Positions 55,036 through 63,729 of a stretch of 64,000 nt of DNA are shown one piece after another. The stretch is from Blastococcus sp. CT_GayMR19 (GTDB lineage: Bacteria; Actinomycetota; Actinomycetes; Mycobacteriales; Geodermatophilaceae), in assembly GCF_004570385.1 (NCBI RefSeq), contig NZ_SPQL01000007.1, forward strand, positions 124,001-188,000. Direction: 5' to 3'. Each line of letters begins with the position of its first letter. Position 1 is the stretch's first letter. The translations under genes and the position numbers were made by a program. The notes below the pieces were generated by a model. The model was not told the origin of the DNA, searched no databases, and saw nothing but the letters and a program-made list of their open reading frames with translations.

Positions 55036-56213
55036 GTGATCGGCTGGCTGGATCTCGCTGCCGGGGCGTCTGGCGACATGCTGCTCGGGGCCCTCGTCGA
55101 TGCCGGGGTCCCGCTCGACGTGCCGGCGGCCGCGGTCGCCGCGCTGCCGGTGGAGCGGATCCGGCTGGGAACGGAGCCGGTCACCCGCTCCGGGCTGGGG
55201 GCGACCCGCGTGCACGTGCACGCACCGGCGTCGTCCACGCATCGGACCTGGTCCGACGTGCGGTCCCTTCTGAACGCCGCCGCGCTGGACCCCGCCGTGC
55301 GGCAGGGCGCGCTGGCCGTGTTCGAGCGCCTGGCCGTCGCCGAGGGACGCGTGCACCGCGTCCCGCCCGAGCAGGTGCACTTCCACGAGGTCGGCGCACT
55401 CGACGCGCTGGCCGACGTGGTCGGCGTCGTCGCCGGCTTCGCGCACCTCGGGCTCACCCGGCTGACCGCCTCCCCGGTCGCGCTGGGCAGCGGCTCGGCG
55501 CGGGGAGCGCACGGCGTCGTCCCGATCCCCGGGCCGGCCGTGCTGGAGCTGCTCGCCGGGATCCCCGTGGTCGCGGGCCCGGTGCCGGCCGAGATGTGCA
55601 CCCCCACCGGCGCGGCCCTGGTGGCCGAGCTCGTGGACGAGTGGACGACGCTGCCCGCCCTGCGCGTGACCCGGGTGGGTACCGGTGCCGGCGCCCGCGA
55701 TCCGGTCGAGCTGCCGAACGTCGTCCGGCTGGTACTGGGCGAACCGGTGGAGGCGGCACCGTCGGGGCCGGTCGTGCTCGAGGCGAACATCGACGACCTG
55801 GACCCGCGACTGTGGCCCGGCGTCCTGGACGCGCTCCTCGCCAATGGCGCCTCGGACGCGTGGCTGACCCCGATCCTGATGAAGAAGGGCCGCCCGGCAC
55901 ACACGCTCTCGGTGCTGTGCCGCCCCGAGGCCGTCCCGGACGTGCAGGGGCGGTCTTCGCGACGACGTCGACCATCGGGCTCCGGGTGACGCCGGTCGGC
56001 AAGGTGGCGCTGGAACGGACGGCGTCTTCGGTCGAGGTGCTGGGCGGCCGGGTGGGCGTGAAGGTGGCCGTCTCCGGCGGGCGGGCGGTCAACGTCAGCG
56101 TCGAGTACGAGGACGTCGCCGCGCTGGCCCGCGACCTGGGCCTTCCGGTCAAGGAGGTCCTGCGGGCCGCGACCGCCGCCGCCGCGACGGACTGGCCCGT
56201 TCCGTCCCGCTGA
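55036..56213 (+). CDS. larC: LarC nickel-insertion protein, needing a -1 frameshift (larC1/larC2)
   Basis: Frame 0 from GTG 55036 encodes LarC1 (DLAAGASGDMLLGALVDAG at the start; VHFHEVGALDALADVVG; ANIDDLDPRLWPGVLDALL; MKKGRPAHTLSVLCRPE) and stops at 55989. LarC2 continues in the -1 frame to 56213 (AVFATTSTIGLRVTPVGKVALER...VSVEYEDVAALARDLGLPVKEVL). The natural switch is at CAG GGG CGG (G-run 55947-55950): a GGG-decoding tRNA can slip to GGG. The joined protein is about 390 aa, the usual LarC length. LarC inserts nickel using CTP. In Lactiplantibacillus plantarum LarC is also made by programmed frameshifting. A sequencing error or a pseudogene is the alternative. Confidence 0.82.
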
Positions 56214-56281
56214 CGCGTCGGAAGGGCCCCCGCTCCCGGCTGCGGCCCGTCCCCCGCCGCCCGGGCTGGCACTATCGGTGC

Positions 56282-56929
56282 GTGCCTCCGACCCCTCACC
56301 GCCCCGCCGGCGTTCCCTCCGGGCGGGCGACATGGACGCGCCGGCTCGTCCAGCTCTACGCGGCGCTGCTCCTGTACGGCGTCTCCATGGCGCTGCTGGT
56401 GCGGTCGGGCCTCGGCGTCATGCCGTGGGACGTGCTGCACCAGGGGCTCGCCCGGCAGCTGGGCTGGTCGCTGGGCACCGTCACCGTCGTCGTGGGCGCC
56501 GTCGTCCTGCTCGCCTGGATCCCGCTCCGTGAGCGGCCCGGTCTCGGCACGGTGAGCAACGTCCTCGTCATCGGCGTCGCGGTCGACGCCGCGCTCGTCG
56601 TGCTGCCGGCGGCGCCGTCCGTGGCCGCCGGGATGGGCTTCGCCGCGGCCGGGATCCTGCTGAACGCGCTGGCCACGGCGGCCTACATCGGCGTGCGCCT
56701 CGGACCGGGGCCGCGCGACGGACTGATGACGGGGCTGGTCCGGCGGACCGGTCGCTCGATCCGGCTGGTGCGCACGTCGATCGAGGTGCTGGTCGTGGCC
56801 ACCGGCTGGCTGCTCGGCGGCACCCTCGGCCTGGCGACCGTGCTGTACGCGCTGTCGGTCGGGCCGCTCGTGCACGCCCTGCTGCCGCGCGTCTCGGTGC
56901 CGGAGCGGACGTCCACCGCGGCGCGCTGA
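56282..56929 (+). CDS. YczE/YitT-like membrane protein
   Basis: 215 aa with five hydrophobic segments. Landmarks of the YczE/YyaS family: LLVRSGLGVMPWDVLHQGL (about 41-59) and RLGPGPRDGLMTGLVRRTG (about 139-157). Function unknown. GTG at 56282, preceded by CACTAT 6 nt upstream (leaderless type). It is 68 nt after larC but need not be functionally linked. Confidence 0.82.
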   Translation: MPPTPHRPAGVPSGRATWTRRLVQLYAALLLYGVSMALLVRSGLGVMPWDVLHQGLARQLGWSLGTVTVVVGAVVLLAWIPLRERPGLGTVSNVLVIGVAVDAALVVLPAAPSVAAGMGFAAAGILLNALATAAYIGVRLGPGPRDGLMTGLVRRTGRSIRLVRTSIEVLVVATGWLLGGTLGLATVLYALSVGPLVHALLPRVSVPERTSTAAR

Positions 56930-56931
56930 CC

Positions 56932-58029
56932 TCAGCGGCGCTCGGCAGTCGCCCGCAGGCCGATCGCGGCGACCGGGACGACGGCCAGCACGAGAACGGC
57001 CGTCGCGGCCACGCCGCCCAGGGCCCACGCGGCGAAGACGAGCAGCGCGGCCAGCTCGATACCGAGCCCCGCGACCGAGGTGAGGGTGGCCCGGTACGGC
57101 CCGGTGATGCGGGCCTGCAGCTGCGCCTCGGCCGCCACCAGCACCGCGAGGTAGAGGGCGTAGAAGACGGCCGTCATCACGAGGGCGACCACGGCCGGAC
57201 TCACGGCCGCCACGACCAGGCATCCCCCGGCGGCGCCGAGCAGCACCTGAAGCATCTGCGGCGGCAGCCGGCCGCCGAGCGCGGCGCCGGCGGCCCCGGC
57301 CAGGGCGATCCCGAGGACGGCGAAGGGCACCGCCGTCGGGGGAACTCCCCGGTCCGCGGCGAGGACCGGGAAGTACTCCTCGACGGCGTCCAGGCCGCCG
57401 ATGAGAGCGATGGCCGGCACCGCGAGCCGCAGGGCCGGGCGGCGGAGCGCCTCGACGACACCGGCCCGCAGGGGAGGCGCGTCCTCGTCGTCGTCCGGAA
57501 GGCGCGGGGCCTCGGGGAAGCGGGTCGCGAGCGCTGCCGCCGCCAGGCAGGCGCCGACGCTCGCCCAGCCGACCAGCTCGTACCCGCCCAGCGCGTACAG
57601 CGCGCTGGCCGCGAACGCGGTCGGCACCTGCACCAGCAGCTCCGCCGAGGTCATCCAGCCGTACACCCGCCCGAACGAGCCCGCCGCCCCGACGGCCGCG
57701 AGCTCGTCGTGCACCAGCGCCTCGCTCGCGCCCGAGACGAACGCGCCGCCCACGCCCCAGATCACGAACCCGGCGGCGAAGACCCAGAAGCCGGGCGCGA
57801 CCGTCCACACGACGAAGGCGAGCGCCTGCAGGACCGACGCCAGGACGACGGCGCCGCGGCGCGACCAGGCATCGGCGAGCGCGCCCGCCGGCACCTCGGT
57901 GACCAGCGCCGTGACCGACCAGATCGCGAACAGCACGGAGATCTGGGCGTCGGACAGCCCCGTGTCGAGGAAGAGCAGCGCGTAGAGCGGGTAGTACGGC
58001 ACCAGCTCGGACAGCGCGGCCCAGCCCAC
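56932..58029 (-). CDS. MFS transporter, 365 aa
   Basis: Eleven or twelve hydrophobic segments; MFS loop ALADAWSRRGAVVLAS (about 51-66) and SGASEALVHDEL (about 99-110), as in putative drug or sugar efflux proteins. GTG at 58029 is the only usable start in this frame before a stop, although the first helix then begins immediately. Convergent with the YczE-like gene, 2 nt apart. Substrate unknown. Confidence 0.78.
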   Translation of the reverse strand: MGWAALSELVPYYPLYALLFLDTGLSDAQISVLFAIWSVTALVTEVPAGALADAWSRRGAVVLASVLQALAFVVWTVAPGFWVFAAGFVIWGVGGAFVSGASEALVHDELAAVGAAGSFGRVYGWMTSAELLVQVPTAFAASALYALGGYELVGWASVGACLAAAALATRFPEAPRLPDDDEDAPPLRAGVVEALRRPALRLAVPAIALIGGLDAVEEYFPVLAADRGVPPTAVPFAVLGIALAGAAGAALGGRLPPQMLQVLLGAAGGCLVVAAVSPAVVALVMTAVFYALYLAVLVAAEAQLQARITGPYRATLTSVAGLGIELAALLVFAAWALGGVAATAVLVLAVVPVAAIGLRATAERR

Positions 58030-58148
58030 GGCCAGCCGGGCGAGTGGGCGTGCGGTAGGAGGGAGTCGGTCGGGCGACGGACGTCAACGGAACGGCATGC
58101 CGGGACTATGGACCGGGGACGGGTGCCGGGCAAGCCGATAATCCTTCC

Positions 58149-58502
58149 GTGACCGGCTCCGGACCTGCTCGCGGTGCCTGGCTCGCGGTCGTCGCCGTGA
58201 ACGCGGTCCTCGCGGTCGCCGCCGCGTTCGTGCTCGTCCCCTGGCTCATCCTCGTGGCGGTCCTGCTCGCCGCTCTCGGGATGGGATCGGTGGACCCGGC
58301 GCTGGTGGACGACGGCCTCGCCCCCTGGGTGGTGGCGGCCCTCGCCGGAACCGCGCTCTACGCCGCCGTCGCCCTCTCGGTGAACCTCCTGGTGGTGCGC
58401 CGGACCCGGTTGCGGGGCAGGCCCTGGCTCCTCGTCGCCGCGGTCGTCACCGTCGCCGTGGCCGGCCCGCTGGCGGTGTACTTCACGCCCGGCCTCTGGT
58501 GA
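58149..58502 (+). CDS. Small membrane protein, 117 aa, unknown
   Basis: Three or four hydrophobic segments (about 10-45, 60-80, 95-112) and an Arg-rich loop RRTRLRGR. No family recognised. GATAAT (58137-58142) ends 6 nt before GTG 58149, a very good leaderless promoter, which supports that it is a gene. Confidence 0.7.
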   Translation: MTGSGPARGAWLAVVAVNAVLAVAAAFVLVPWLILVAVLLAALGMGSVDPALVDDGLAPWVVAALAGTALYAAVALSVNLLVVRRTRLRGRPWLLVAAVVTVAVAGPLAVYFTPGLW

Positions 58503-58585
58503 GCTCCGCGTCCTCGATTACCGTGGCGCACTGACGAGAAGAACTGCCCGAGCCCCGCCCGGCAGTGCCGAGTGGAGGAGTTCGA

Positions 58586-59182
58586 GTGGTCCTGACGGTC
58601 ATCGCGACCGCGTTCATCCTGGTGCTGCCGGTCGAGCTGCCCGACAAGACGCTGTTCGCCACCCTCGTGCTGGCCACCCGGTTCGCGCCGCTGCCGGTCT
58701 TCGTCGGCGTCGGCACCGCGTTCGGGCTGCAGGTGGCCATCGCGGTCACCGCCGGCTCGCTGCTCTCGCTGCTGCCGGAGGCGCTGGTCAGCGGCGTGGT
58801 GGCACTGCTCTTCCTGGTCGGCGCCGTGATCCTCTGGCGCAGCGCGAACGAGGGCCCGGAGGACGACGACCTGGCCGAGACCCCCACGGACCCGTCGTTC
58901 CTGCGGGCGGCGGCGATCTCCTTCGGCGTCCTGTTCGCCGCCGAGTGGGGCGACCTGTCCCAGCTGGCCACCGCCGGGCTCGCGGCCCGCTACGACGAGC
59001 CGTTCTCGGTGTTCGCCGGCGCCTGGGCCGCGCTGCTCGTGGTCTCCGGCCTGGCGGTCTTCCTCGGCCGGAAGCTGGCCGACCGGCTGCCGATCCCGCT
59101 CATCCGGCGGGTGGCGGCCGGGTTGTTCCTCGTCTTCGCCGTCCTCGCCGCGATCGAGACGGTCCGCACCCTCACCGCCTGA
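58586..59182 (+). CDS. TMEM165/GDT1 (UPF0016) family cation exporter
   Basis: 198 aa, six hydrophobic segments in two repeats. The family signature E-x-G-D-(K/R)-(T/S) appears as ELPDKTLFATLVLATRF (Pro in place of Gly) in the first repeat and EWGDLSQLATAGLAAR in the second. The central loop is acidic (NEGPEDDDLAE). Bacterial relatives export Mn2+ or Ca2+. GGAGGAG precedes GTG 58586. Confidence 0.87.
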   Translation: MVLTVIATAFILVLPVELPDKTLFATLVLATRFAPLPVFVGVGTAFGLQVAIAVTAGSLLSLLPEALVSGVVALLFLVGAVILWRSANEGPEDDDLAETPTDPSFLRAAAISFGVLFAAEWGDLSQLATAGLAARYDEPFSVFAGAWAALLVVSGLAVFLGRKLADRLPIPLIRRVAAGLFLVFAVLAAIETVRTLTA

Positions 59183-59226
59183 GATCCGAACGGGGCCCGG
59201 CGCCGGCAGTGGCACCATGGGCCGCG

Positions 59227-60195
59227 ATGGAGCCGGCCGTGCAGGTGAGCGAGCTGGTCAAGCGCTATCCCGGCCGGCCCACGAACGCCGTCGACGGCAT
59301 CTCCTTCACCGTCGAGCGCGGTGAGGTGTTCGGCCTGCTCGGCCCCAACGGCGCCGGGAAGACGACGACGATCGGCGTCCTCACCACCCGGGTGCTGCCG
59401 ACGTCGGGGAGCGCGAGCGTGGCCGGGGTCGACGTCGCCGCCGACCCGGTGACGGCGCGCAGCCGGCTCTCCGTCGTCCCCCAGCGGCCCAACCTCGACC
59501 GCGCGCTCACCGCCCGGCAGAACCTGGTCTTCCACGCGGCCTACCACGGCATCGGGCGGGCCGAACGCAACCGCCGGGCCGACGCCCTGCTCGAGCAGCT
59601 GGGTCTCGGCGACCGCGGCAAGGACAAGGTGGACAACTATTCGGGCGGCATGGCGCAACGGCTGCTCATCGCCCGTGCGCTCATGCACGCCCCGCAGGTG
59701 ATCTTCCTCGACGAGCCGAGCACCGGCCTCGACCCGCAGGCCCGGCTGTTCGTCTGGGACCGCGTACGCGAGCTCCGGGACGGCGGGGTGACCGTCGTCC
59801 TGACCACGCACGACATGGACGAGGCCGCGGCGCTGACCGACCGGGTCGGGATCATGGACCACGGGAAGCTGCTGGCCCTCGACACCCCGGCGGCGCTCAC
59901 CCGCTCGCTGCCGGGCAGCGCCACGCTGGAGGTCGACGTCGAGCGCGCCGAGGACGACACCGACGACGACGTCCTCACGGCGCTGGCGAAGCTCTCGGCT
60001 GCCGAGCGCGTGGAGCCGGTGGCCGACGCCGGCGCGCTGCGGGCCCGCATCTACCTCTCCGGGGACGCCGCCGCGCTGGTCGGGCCGGTCTCGGACACGC
60101 TGACCGCCCGCAGGGCGCGCCTCACCGGCGTCCGGATCGGGGAGCCGAGCCTCGAGGACGTCTTTCTCAGCCTGACCGGACGGGAGCTGCGATGA
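59227..60195 (+). CDS. ABC transporter ATPase, DrrA type
   Basis: 322 aa. Walker A GPNGAGKTTT (about 42), signature YSGGMAQRLLIARAL (about 138), Walker B VIFLDEPSTGLDP (about 158), switch His TTHDMDEA (about 196), then a C-terminal regulatory domain. It powers the ABC-2 permease encoded next (ATGA overlap at 60192). ATG 59227 gives the normal N-terminus. Drug, lipid or polymer export is typical. Confidence 0.92.
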   Translation: MEPAVQVSELVKRYPGRPTNAVDGISFTVERGEVFGLLGPNGAGKTTTIGVLTTRVLPTSGSASVAGVDVAADPVTARSRLSVVPQRPNLDRALTARQNLVFHAAYHGIGRAERNRRADALLEQLGLGDRGKDKVDNYSGGMAQRLLIARALMHAPQVIFLDEPSTGLDPQARLFVWDRVRELRDGGVTVVLTTHDMDEAAALTDRVGIMDHGKLLALDTPAALTRSLPGSATLEVDVERAEDDTDDDVLTALAKLSAAERVEPVADAGALRARIYLSGDAAALVGPVSDTLTARRARLTGVRIGEPSLEDVFLSLTGRELR

Positions 60196-60998
60196 GCCTG
60201 GTCGCGGACGTGGGGGCGCCGACGGCGCCGAACATGGGCCGGGCGTTCCGGGCCCTGCTCTGGCGCGACGTGTTCGTCACCGGCCGGGAGCTCGTCCCGT
60301 TCCTCCTCCAGGTGGTGCTGCAGCCGGTCTTCCTGCTGTTCGTGTTCGGCAAGGTGCTCGTCCAGCTGGGGTTCGCCACGAGCGAGTACTCCGACGTCCT
60401 GCTGCCGGGCGTGATCGCGCTGACCGCGTTCCTCACCGCGCTGCAGACCACCGCGTTCCCGCTGGTCATCGACTTCTCCTACACCAAGGAGATCGAGGAC
60501 CGGCTGCTCGCGCCGCTGCCCACCTACCTGGTGGCGGTCGAGAAGATCGTGTTCTCGCTGCTCCGGGCGCTGGTCGCCGCCGTCGTCATGTTCCCGATCA
60601 GCCTGTGGGTGCTCGGCTCGCTGCCGGTGCGCTGGTCCGACGTCCCGGTGCTGTTCCTCTTCCTCGTGCTGGGTTCGCTGGTGGGGGCGTGCGTCGGCAT
60701 GACCATCGGCACGTTCGTCACGCCGAACCGGATCAACGTGGTGTTCGCCGTCGTCCTCACGCCGCTGCTCTTCACCGGCTCGACGCAGTTCCCCTGGCAG
60801 TCGCTGGACTCGCTGCGCTGGTTCCAGGTGGTCTGCGCGATCAACCCGCTGACCTATGTGAGCGAGGCGCTGCGGGCCCAGATGGCGCCGGGGGTGCCGC
60901 ACCTGCCGCTGTGGGTCTGTGCGCTGGCGCTGCTGGGCTTCCTCGCCGTCTTCGGGATCGGCAGCCTGATCGGGTTCCGCCGCAGGGCGCTGGACTGA
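60192..60998 (+). CDS. ABC-2 type permease
   Basis: 268 aa with six membrane segments; the ABC-2 block LLTPLLFTGSTQFPWQSL...INPLTYVSEALRAQM (about 194-236) is typical of DrrB-like permeases. Translationally coupled to the ATPase gene. Confidence 0.92.
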   Translation: MSLVADVGAPTAPNMGRAFRALLWRDVFVTGRELVPFLLQVVLQPVFLLFVFGKVLVQLGFATSEYSDVLLPGVIALTAFLTALQTTAFPLVIDFSYTKEIEDRLLAPLPTYLVAVEKIVFSLLRALVAAVVMFPISLWVLGSLPVRWSDVPVLFLFLVLGSLVGACVGMTIGTFVTPNRINVVFAVVLTPLLFTGSTQFPWQSLDSLRWFQVVCAINPLTYVSEALRAQMAPGVPHLPLWVCALALLGFLAVFGIGSLIGFRRRALD

Positions 60999-61016
60999 CT
61001 GCTCTAGCCTGCGGGC

Positions 61017-61463
61017 GTGGAATTCCGGGCGACGATCATCCTCGGTGGCAAGACCGCGACCGGCATCGAGGTCCCCGCCGTCGTCGTCGAGGAGATGGAC
61101 GCCGGCAAACGCCCACCGGTCGTCGTGACGCTCGGCGGCTACACCTACCGGACGACGGTGGCGCCGTACACCGGGGCGTACTTCATCCCGCTGGCCGCTG
61201 AGCACCGCCAGGCCGCCGGGGTGGTGGCGGGTGACGAGGTCGACGTGCGGATCGAGCTCGACACGGCGCCGCGCGAGGTGCCGGTGCCCGACGATCTCGC
61301 CGCCGCCTTCGACGAGCCGGCCAGGGCCGCGTTCGACGGTCTCGCCTACACGCACCAGAAGGAGTGGGTGCGCTGGGTCGAGGAGGCGAAGAAGCCCGAA
61401 ACCAGGACCGCCCGGATCGAGAAGACCGTCGAGTCGTTGCGCGCGGGCAGGAAGACGCGGTAA
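61017..61463 (+). CDS. DUF1905 / YdeI-OmpD-associated family protein
   Basis: 148 aa. DUF1905 domain (FRATIILGGKTATGIEVPAVVVEEM, PPVVVTLGGYTYRTTVAPYTGAYFIPL) followed by the YdeI/OmdA helical tail (LAAAFDEPARAAFDGLAYTHQKEWVRWVEEAKKPETRTARI). Function unknown. TAGCCT ends 6 nt before GTG 61017. Confidence 0.87.
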   Translation: MEFRATIILGGKTATGIEVPAVVVEEMDAGKRPPVVVTLGGYTYRTTVAPYTGAYFIPLAAEHRQAAGVVAGDEVDVRIELDTAPREVPVPDDLAAAFDEPARAAFDGLAYTHQKEWVRWVEEAKKPETRTARIEKTVESLRAGRKTR

Positions 61464-61552
61464 CGGCACCCCGGGGCGTCGATACGGCTGTGCCGGTCCG
61501 GACCGCAGGGCTAGCGTCGGGCCTCACCAGCTCGTCCCGGAGGAGGCCTGCC

Positions 61553-61942
61553 GTGCCCGTGATCCCGGACCTGCCGTGGACGGCGAAGGACATCGGCCCC
61601 GGCCCCGGCGTCGTCTACGTCACCCACCTGCACCTGCGCCGGCTGCGCGACGTCCCCGCCTTTCTCCGGACGAGCCGGGCGATCCGCACGCAGACGATGG
61701 CCAGCCCCGGCGCCCGCTCCCTCCTGCTCCGGGCGCAACCGCTGGCGCGCCGCTTCACGACGGTGTCGTGGTGGGACGACGAGCCGTCGGCCCGGGCGTT
61801 CGTCCGTACCGATCCGCACCGGGCGGCGATGAAGCGCTGGCGACCCGAGATGCGGTACTTCAGCAACCGCGCGCTGCCCGGGACCGCGGGAGAGGTCCCG
61901 ACGGTGACCGAGTCGGTGGCCCGGGCGGCTAGGGGAGCGTAG
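61553..61942 (+). CDS. DUF3291/ABM-like small protein, 129 aa
   Basis: Ferredoxin-like alpha-beta-barrel pattern: VVYVTHLHLRRLRDVPAFLRTSRAI, FTTVSWWDDEPSARAFVRTDPHRAAMKRW. Resembles monooxygenase-like DUF3291/spheroidene-monooxygenase-related proteins; activity unknown. GGAGG lies 9 nt before GTG 61553. Its 3' end overlaps the dehalogenase-like gene by 14 nt (convergent). Confidence 0.72.
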   Translation: MPVIPDLPWTAKDIGPGPGVVYVTHLHLRRLRDVPAFLRTSRAIRTQTMASPGARSLLLRAQPLARRFTTVSWWDDEPSARAFVRTDPHRAAMKRWRPEMRYFSNRALPGTAGEVPTVTESVARAARGA

Positions 61943-62804
61943 GGATCCAGTCGGCCAGCGCCCGGCCGATCTCGTGCGGGGCGTCCTCGGGGACGAAGTG
62001 GCTGCCCGTGACGGTCACCTCGGTCAGCGACGGCCAGGTGCGCACCAGCTCGCGCTGCCGGCCGACGAGGATCGACCCCGGTTCGGCGTCGATGAAGAGC
62101 TTGGGCACGTCGCTGGTCGCCAGCCAGTCCCGGTAGCGGATCACGACCTCGTGCACCTCGGGCGGCTCGTTCTCCATCGGGATCTGCCGCGGCCAGTCGA
62201 GGGTGGGCCGGCGGTCGTCCCTCGTCCGGAACGGTTCCCGGTAGCGCTCGTGCGCCTCGGGGGTCAGCCCGCGGGCGACCGACGCCGGGAGGATCCGCTC
62301 GACGAAGACGTTCTTGTCCAGCACGGCGGCCTCGCCGTCCTCGCTGCGCATGAGCTGGAAGATCTTCCGGGCGTCGGCCGGCCAGTCGTCCCAGGTCAGC
62401 GGCGTGACGATCGCCTCGGTGAAGGCGATGCCGCGCACCCTCTCCCGGTGCCGCTCCGCCCAGTCGAAGCCGAGGGCGGAGCCCCAGTCGTGCAGGACGA
62501 GCGTGACGCGGTCGCCGAGGTCGAGGCGGTCGAGCAGCTCACCCAGGTAGGCGGCGTGGGTGGCGAGCGTGTAGCTGCCGGGGAGCTTGCCCGACTCGCC
62601 CATCCCGATCAGGTCGGGGGCGATGCAGCGGCCGAGGTGCTGCACGTGCGGGATCACGTTGCGCCAGAGGTAGGACGACGTGGGGTTGCCGTGCAGGAAG
62701 AGGATCGGGTCGCCGGTGCCGACGTCGACGTAGGCCATCTCGGCGTCCCTGACGCTCATCCGCGTGCGGGGGAACGGGTCCTCGGGCGAGACGTCGTCGG
62801 CCAT
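61929..62804 (-). CDS. Haloalkane dehalogenase-like alpha/beta hydrolase
   Basis: 291 aa. HLD-II landmarks: HGNPTSSYLWRNV (oxyanion and halide-binding Asn, residue about 39), VLHDWGSALGFDWA (nucleophile Asp and halide-binding Trp, about 102), FTEAIVTPLTWDDWP (catalytic acid Glu, about 127), GSHFVPEDAP (His, about 270). All five key residues of DhaA/LinB-type enzymes are present, so hydrolytic dehalogenation is credible; epoxide hydrolase is less likely because two cap tyrosines are not evident. Divergent from the MerR gene. Confidence 0.85.
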   Translation of the reverse strand: MADDVSPEDPFPRTRMSVRDAEMAYVDVGTGDPILFLHGNPTSSYLWRNVIPHVQHLGRCIAPDLIGMGESGKLPGSYTLATHAAYLGELLDRLDLGDRVTLVLHDWGSALGFDWAERHRERVRGIAFTEAIVTPLTWDDWPADARKIFQLMRSEDGEAAVLDKNVFVERILPASVARGLTPEAHERYREPFRTRDDRRPTLDWPRQIPMENEPPEVHEVVIRYRDWLATSDVPKLFIDAEPGSILVGRQRELVRTWPSLTEVTVTGSHFVPEDAPHEIGRALADWIPTLP

Positions 62805-62839
62805 GACGGCGATCCTCACACGTCGTCCCGACATTGCAC

Positions 62840-62868
62840 TTGACCCTGACGCAACGTCAGGCTGCACG
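62840..62868 (+). promoter_or_regulatory. MerR-type promoter/operator
   Basis: TTGACC (62840-62845) is a -35 box. CCTGACG-CAA-CGTCAGG (62845-62861), perfect 7-nt arms, fills the spacer, as is usual for MerR-controlled promoters with long spacers. The likely -10 is about 62863-62868. Confidence 0.65.
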
Positions 62869-62898
62869 CTCGTCCCCGTCAGAGAGAGGAGGACGCCG

Positions 62899-63651
62899 AT
62901 GAACGTGGGAGACGTGGCCGCGTTGGCCGGCATCACGGTGCGCACGCTGCACCACTACGACCGGATCGGGCTGCTGTCGCCGTCCGGGCGGACGGCGGCC
63001 GGCTACCGGCAGTACTCGCCGGCCGACCTGGACCGGCTGCACCAGGTGCTGCTGTACCGCGAGCTCGGGTTCCCCCTCGAGGAGGTGGCGACCCTGCTGG
63101 ACGACCCGGCGGCCGACCCGGAGGCGCACCTGCGCCGGCAGCACGCGCTGCTGCGGGATCGGCTGGACCGGACGTCGGCGATGGTCGCGGCCGTCGAGAA
63201 GGAGATGGAGTCGCGAGCGATGGGGATCTCAATGACCCCGGAGGAGCGGTTCGAGGTGTTCGGCGAGCACGACCCGGCGCAGTACGACGCCGAGGTGGAG
63301 GAGCGCTGGGGCGAGACGGAGGCGTACGCGCAGTCGAAGCGGAAGACGGCGGCGTACTCCAAGGACGACTGGCTCGCGATCAAGGCCGAGCAGGAGGAGA
63401 TCGGGAGCCGGTTCGTCCGGGCGCTGCAGTCGGGCGCCGCGCCCGATTCCGAGGAGGCCATGGACGTCGCGGAGGCGCACCGGCAGTCGATCAGCCGCTG
63501 GTTCTACGACTGCTCGCCCGAGATGCACGCCGGCCTGGGCCGGATGTACGTCGAGGACGAGCGGTTCACCGCGACCTACGAGGCGATGGCACCCGGCCTG
63601 GCGCAGTACGTCAGCACGGCCAACCAGGCCAACGCCGCCCGCCAGGGGTGA
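62899..63651 (+). CDS. MerR-family regulator with TipAS-like domain
   Basis: 250 aa. N-terminal MerR HTH and wing (MNVGDVAALAGITVRTLHHYDRIGLLSPSGRTAAGYRQYS), a long coiled coil (about 75-110), then a TipAS-type helical domain (FEVFGEHDPAQYDAEVEERWGETEAY..., WFYDCSPEMHAGLGRMYVEDERF). TipA-like regulators bind antibiotics or other small ligands and activate their own promoter. GGAGG lies before ATG 62899. Confidence 0.9.
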   Translation: MNVGDVAALAGITVRTLHHYDRIGLLSPSGRTAAGYRQYSPADLDRLHQVLLYRELGFPLEEVATLLDDPAADPEAHLRRQHALLRDRLDRTSAMVAAVEKEMESRAMGISMTPEERFEVFGEHDPAQYDAEVEERWGETEAYAQSKRKTAAYSKDDWLAIKAEQEEIGSRFVRALQSGAAPDSEEAMDVAEAHRQSISRWFYDCSPEMHAGLGRMYVEDERFTATYEAMAPGLAQYVSTANQANAARQG

Positions 63652-63666
63652 TCGCCCCGGCAAGCG

Positions 63667-63714
63667 TGTGCGCTGACGCCCCGTTCTGAGCCTGGGACGG
63701 GGCGTCAGCGCACA
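63667..63714. terminator. Bidirectional hairpin terminator
   Basis: TGTGCGCTGACGCCCCG (63667-63683) pairs perfectly over 17 nt with 63698-63714, loop 14 nt, between the convergent MerR and methyltransferase genes. Confidence 0.8.
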
Positions 63715-63729
63715 TCGTCGGGGCGTCGG

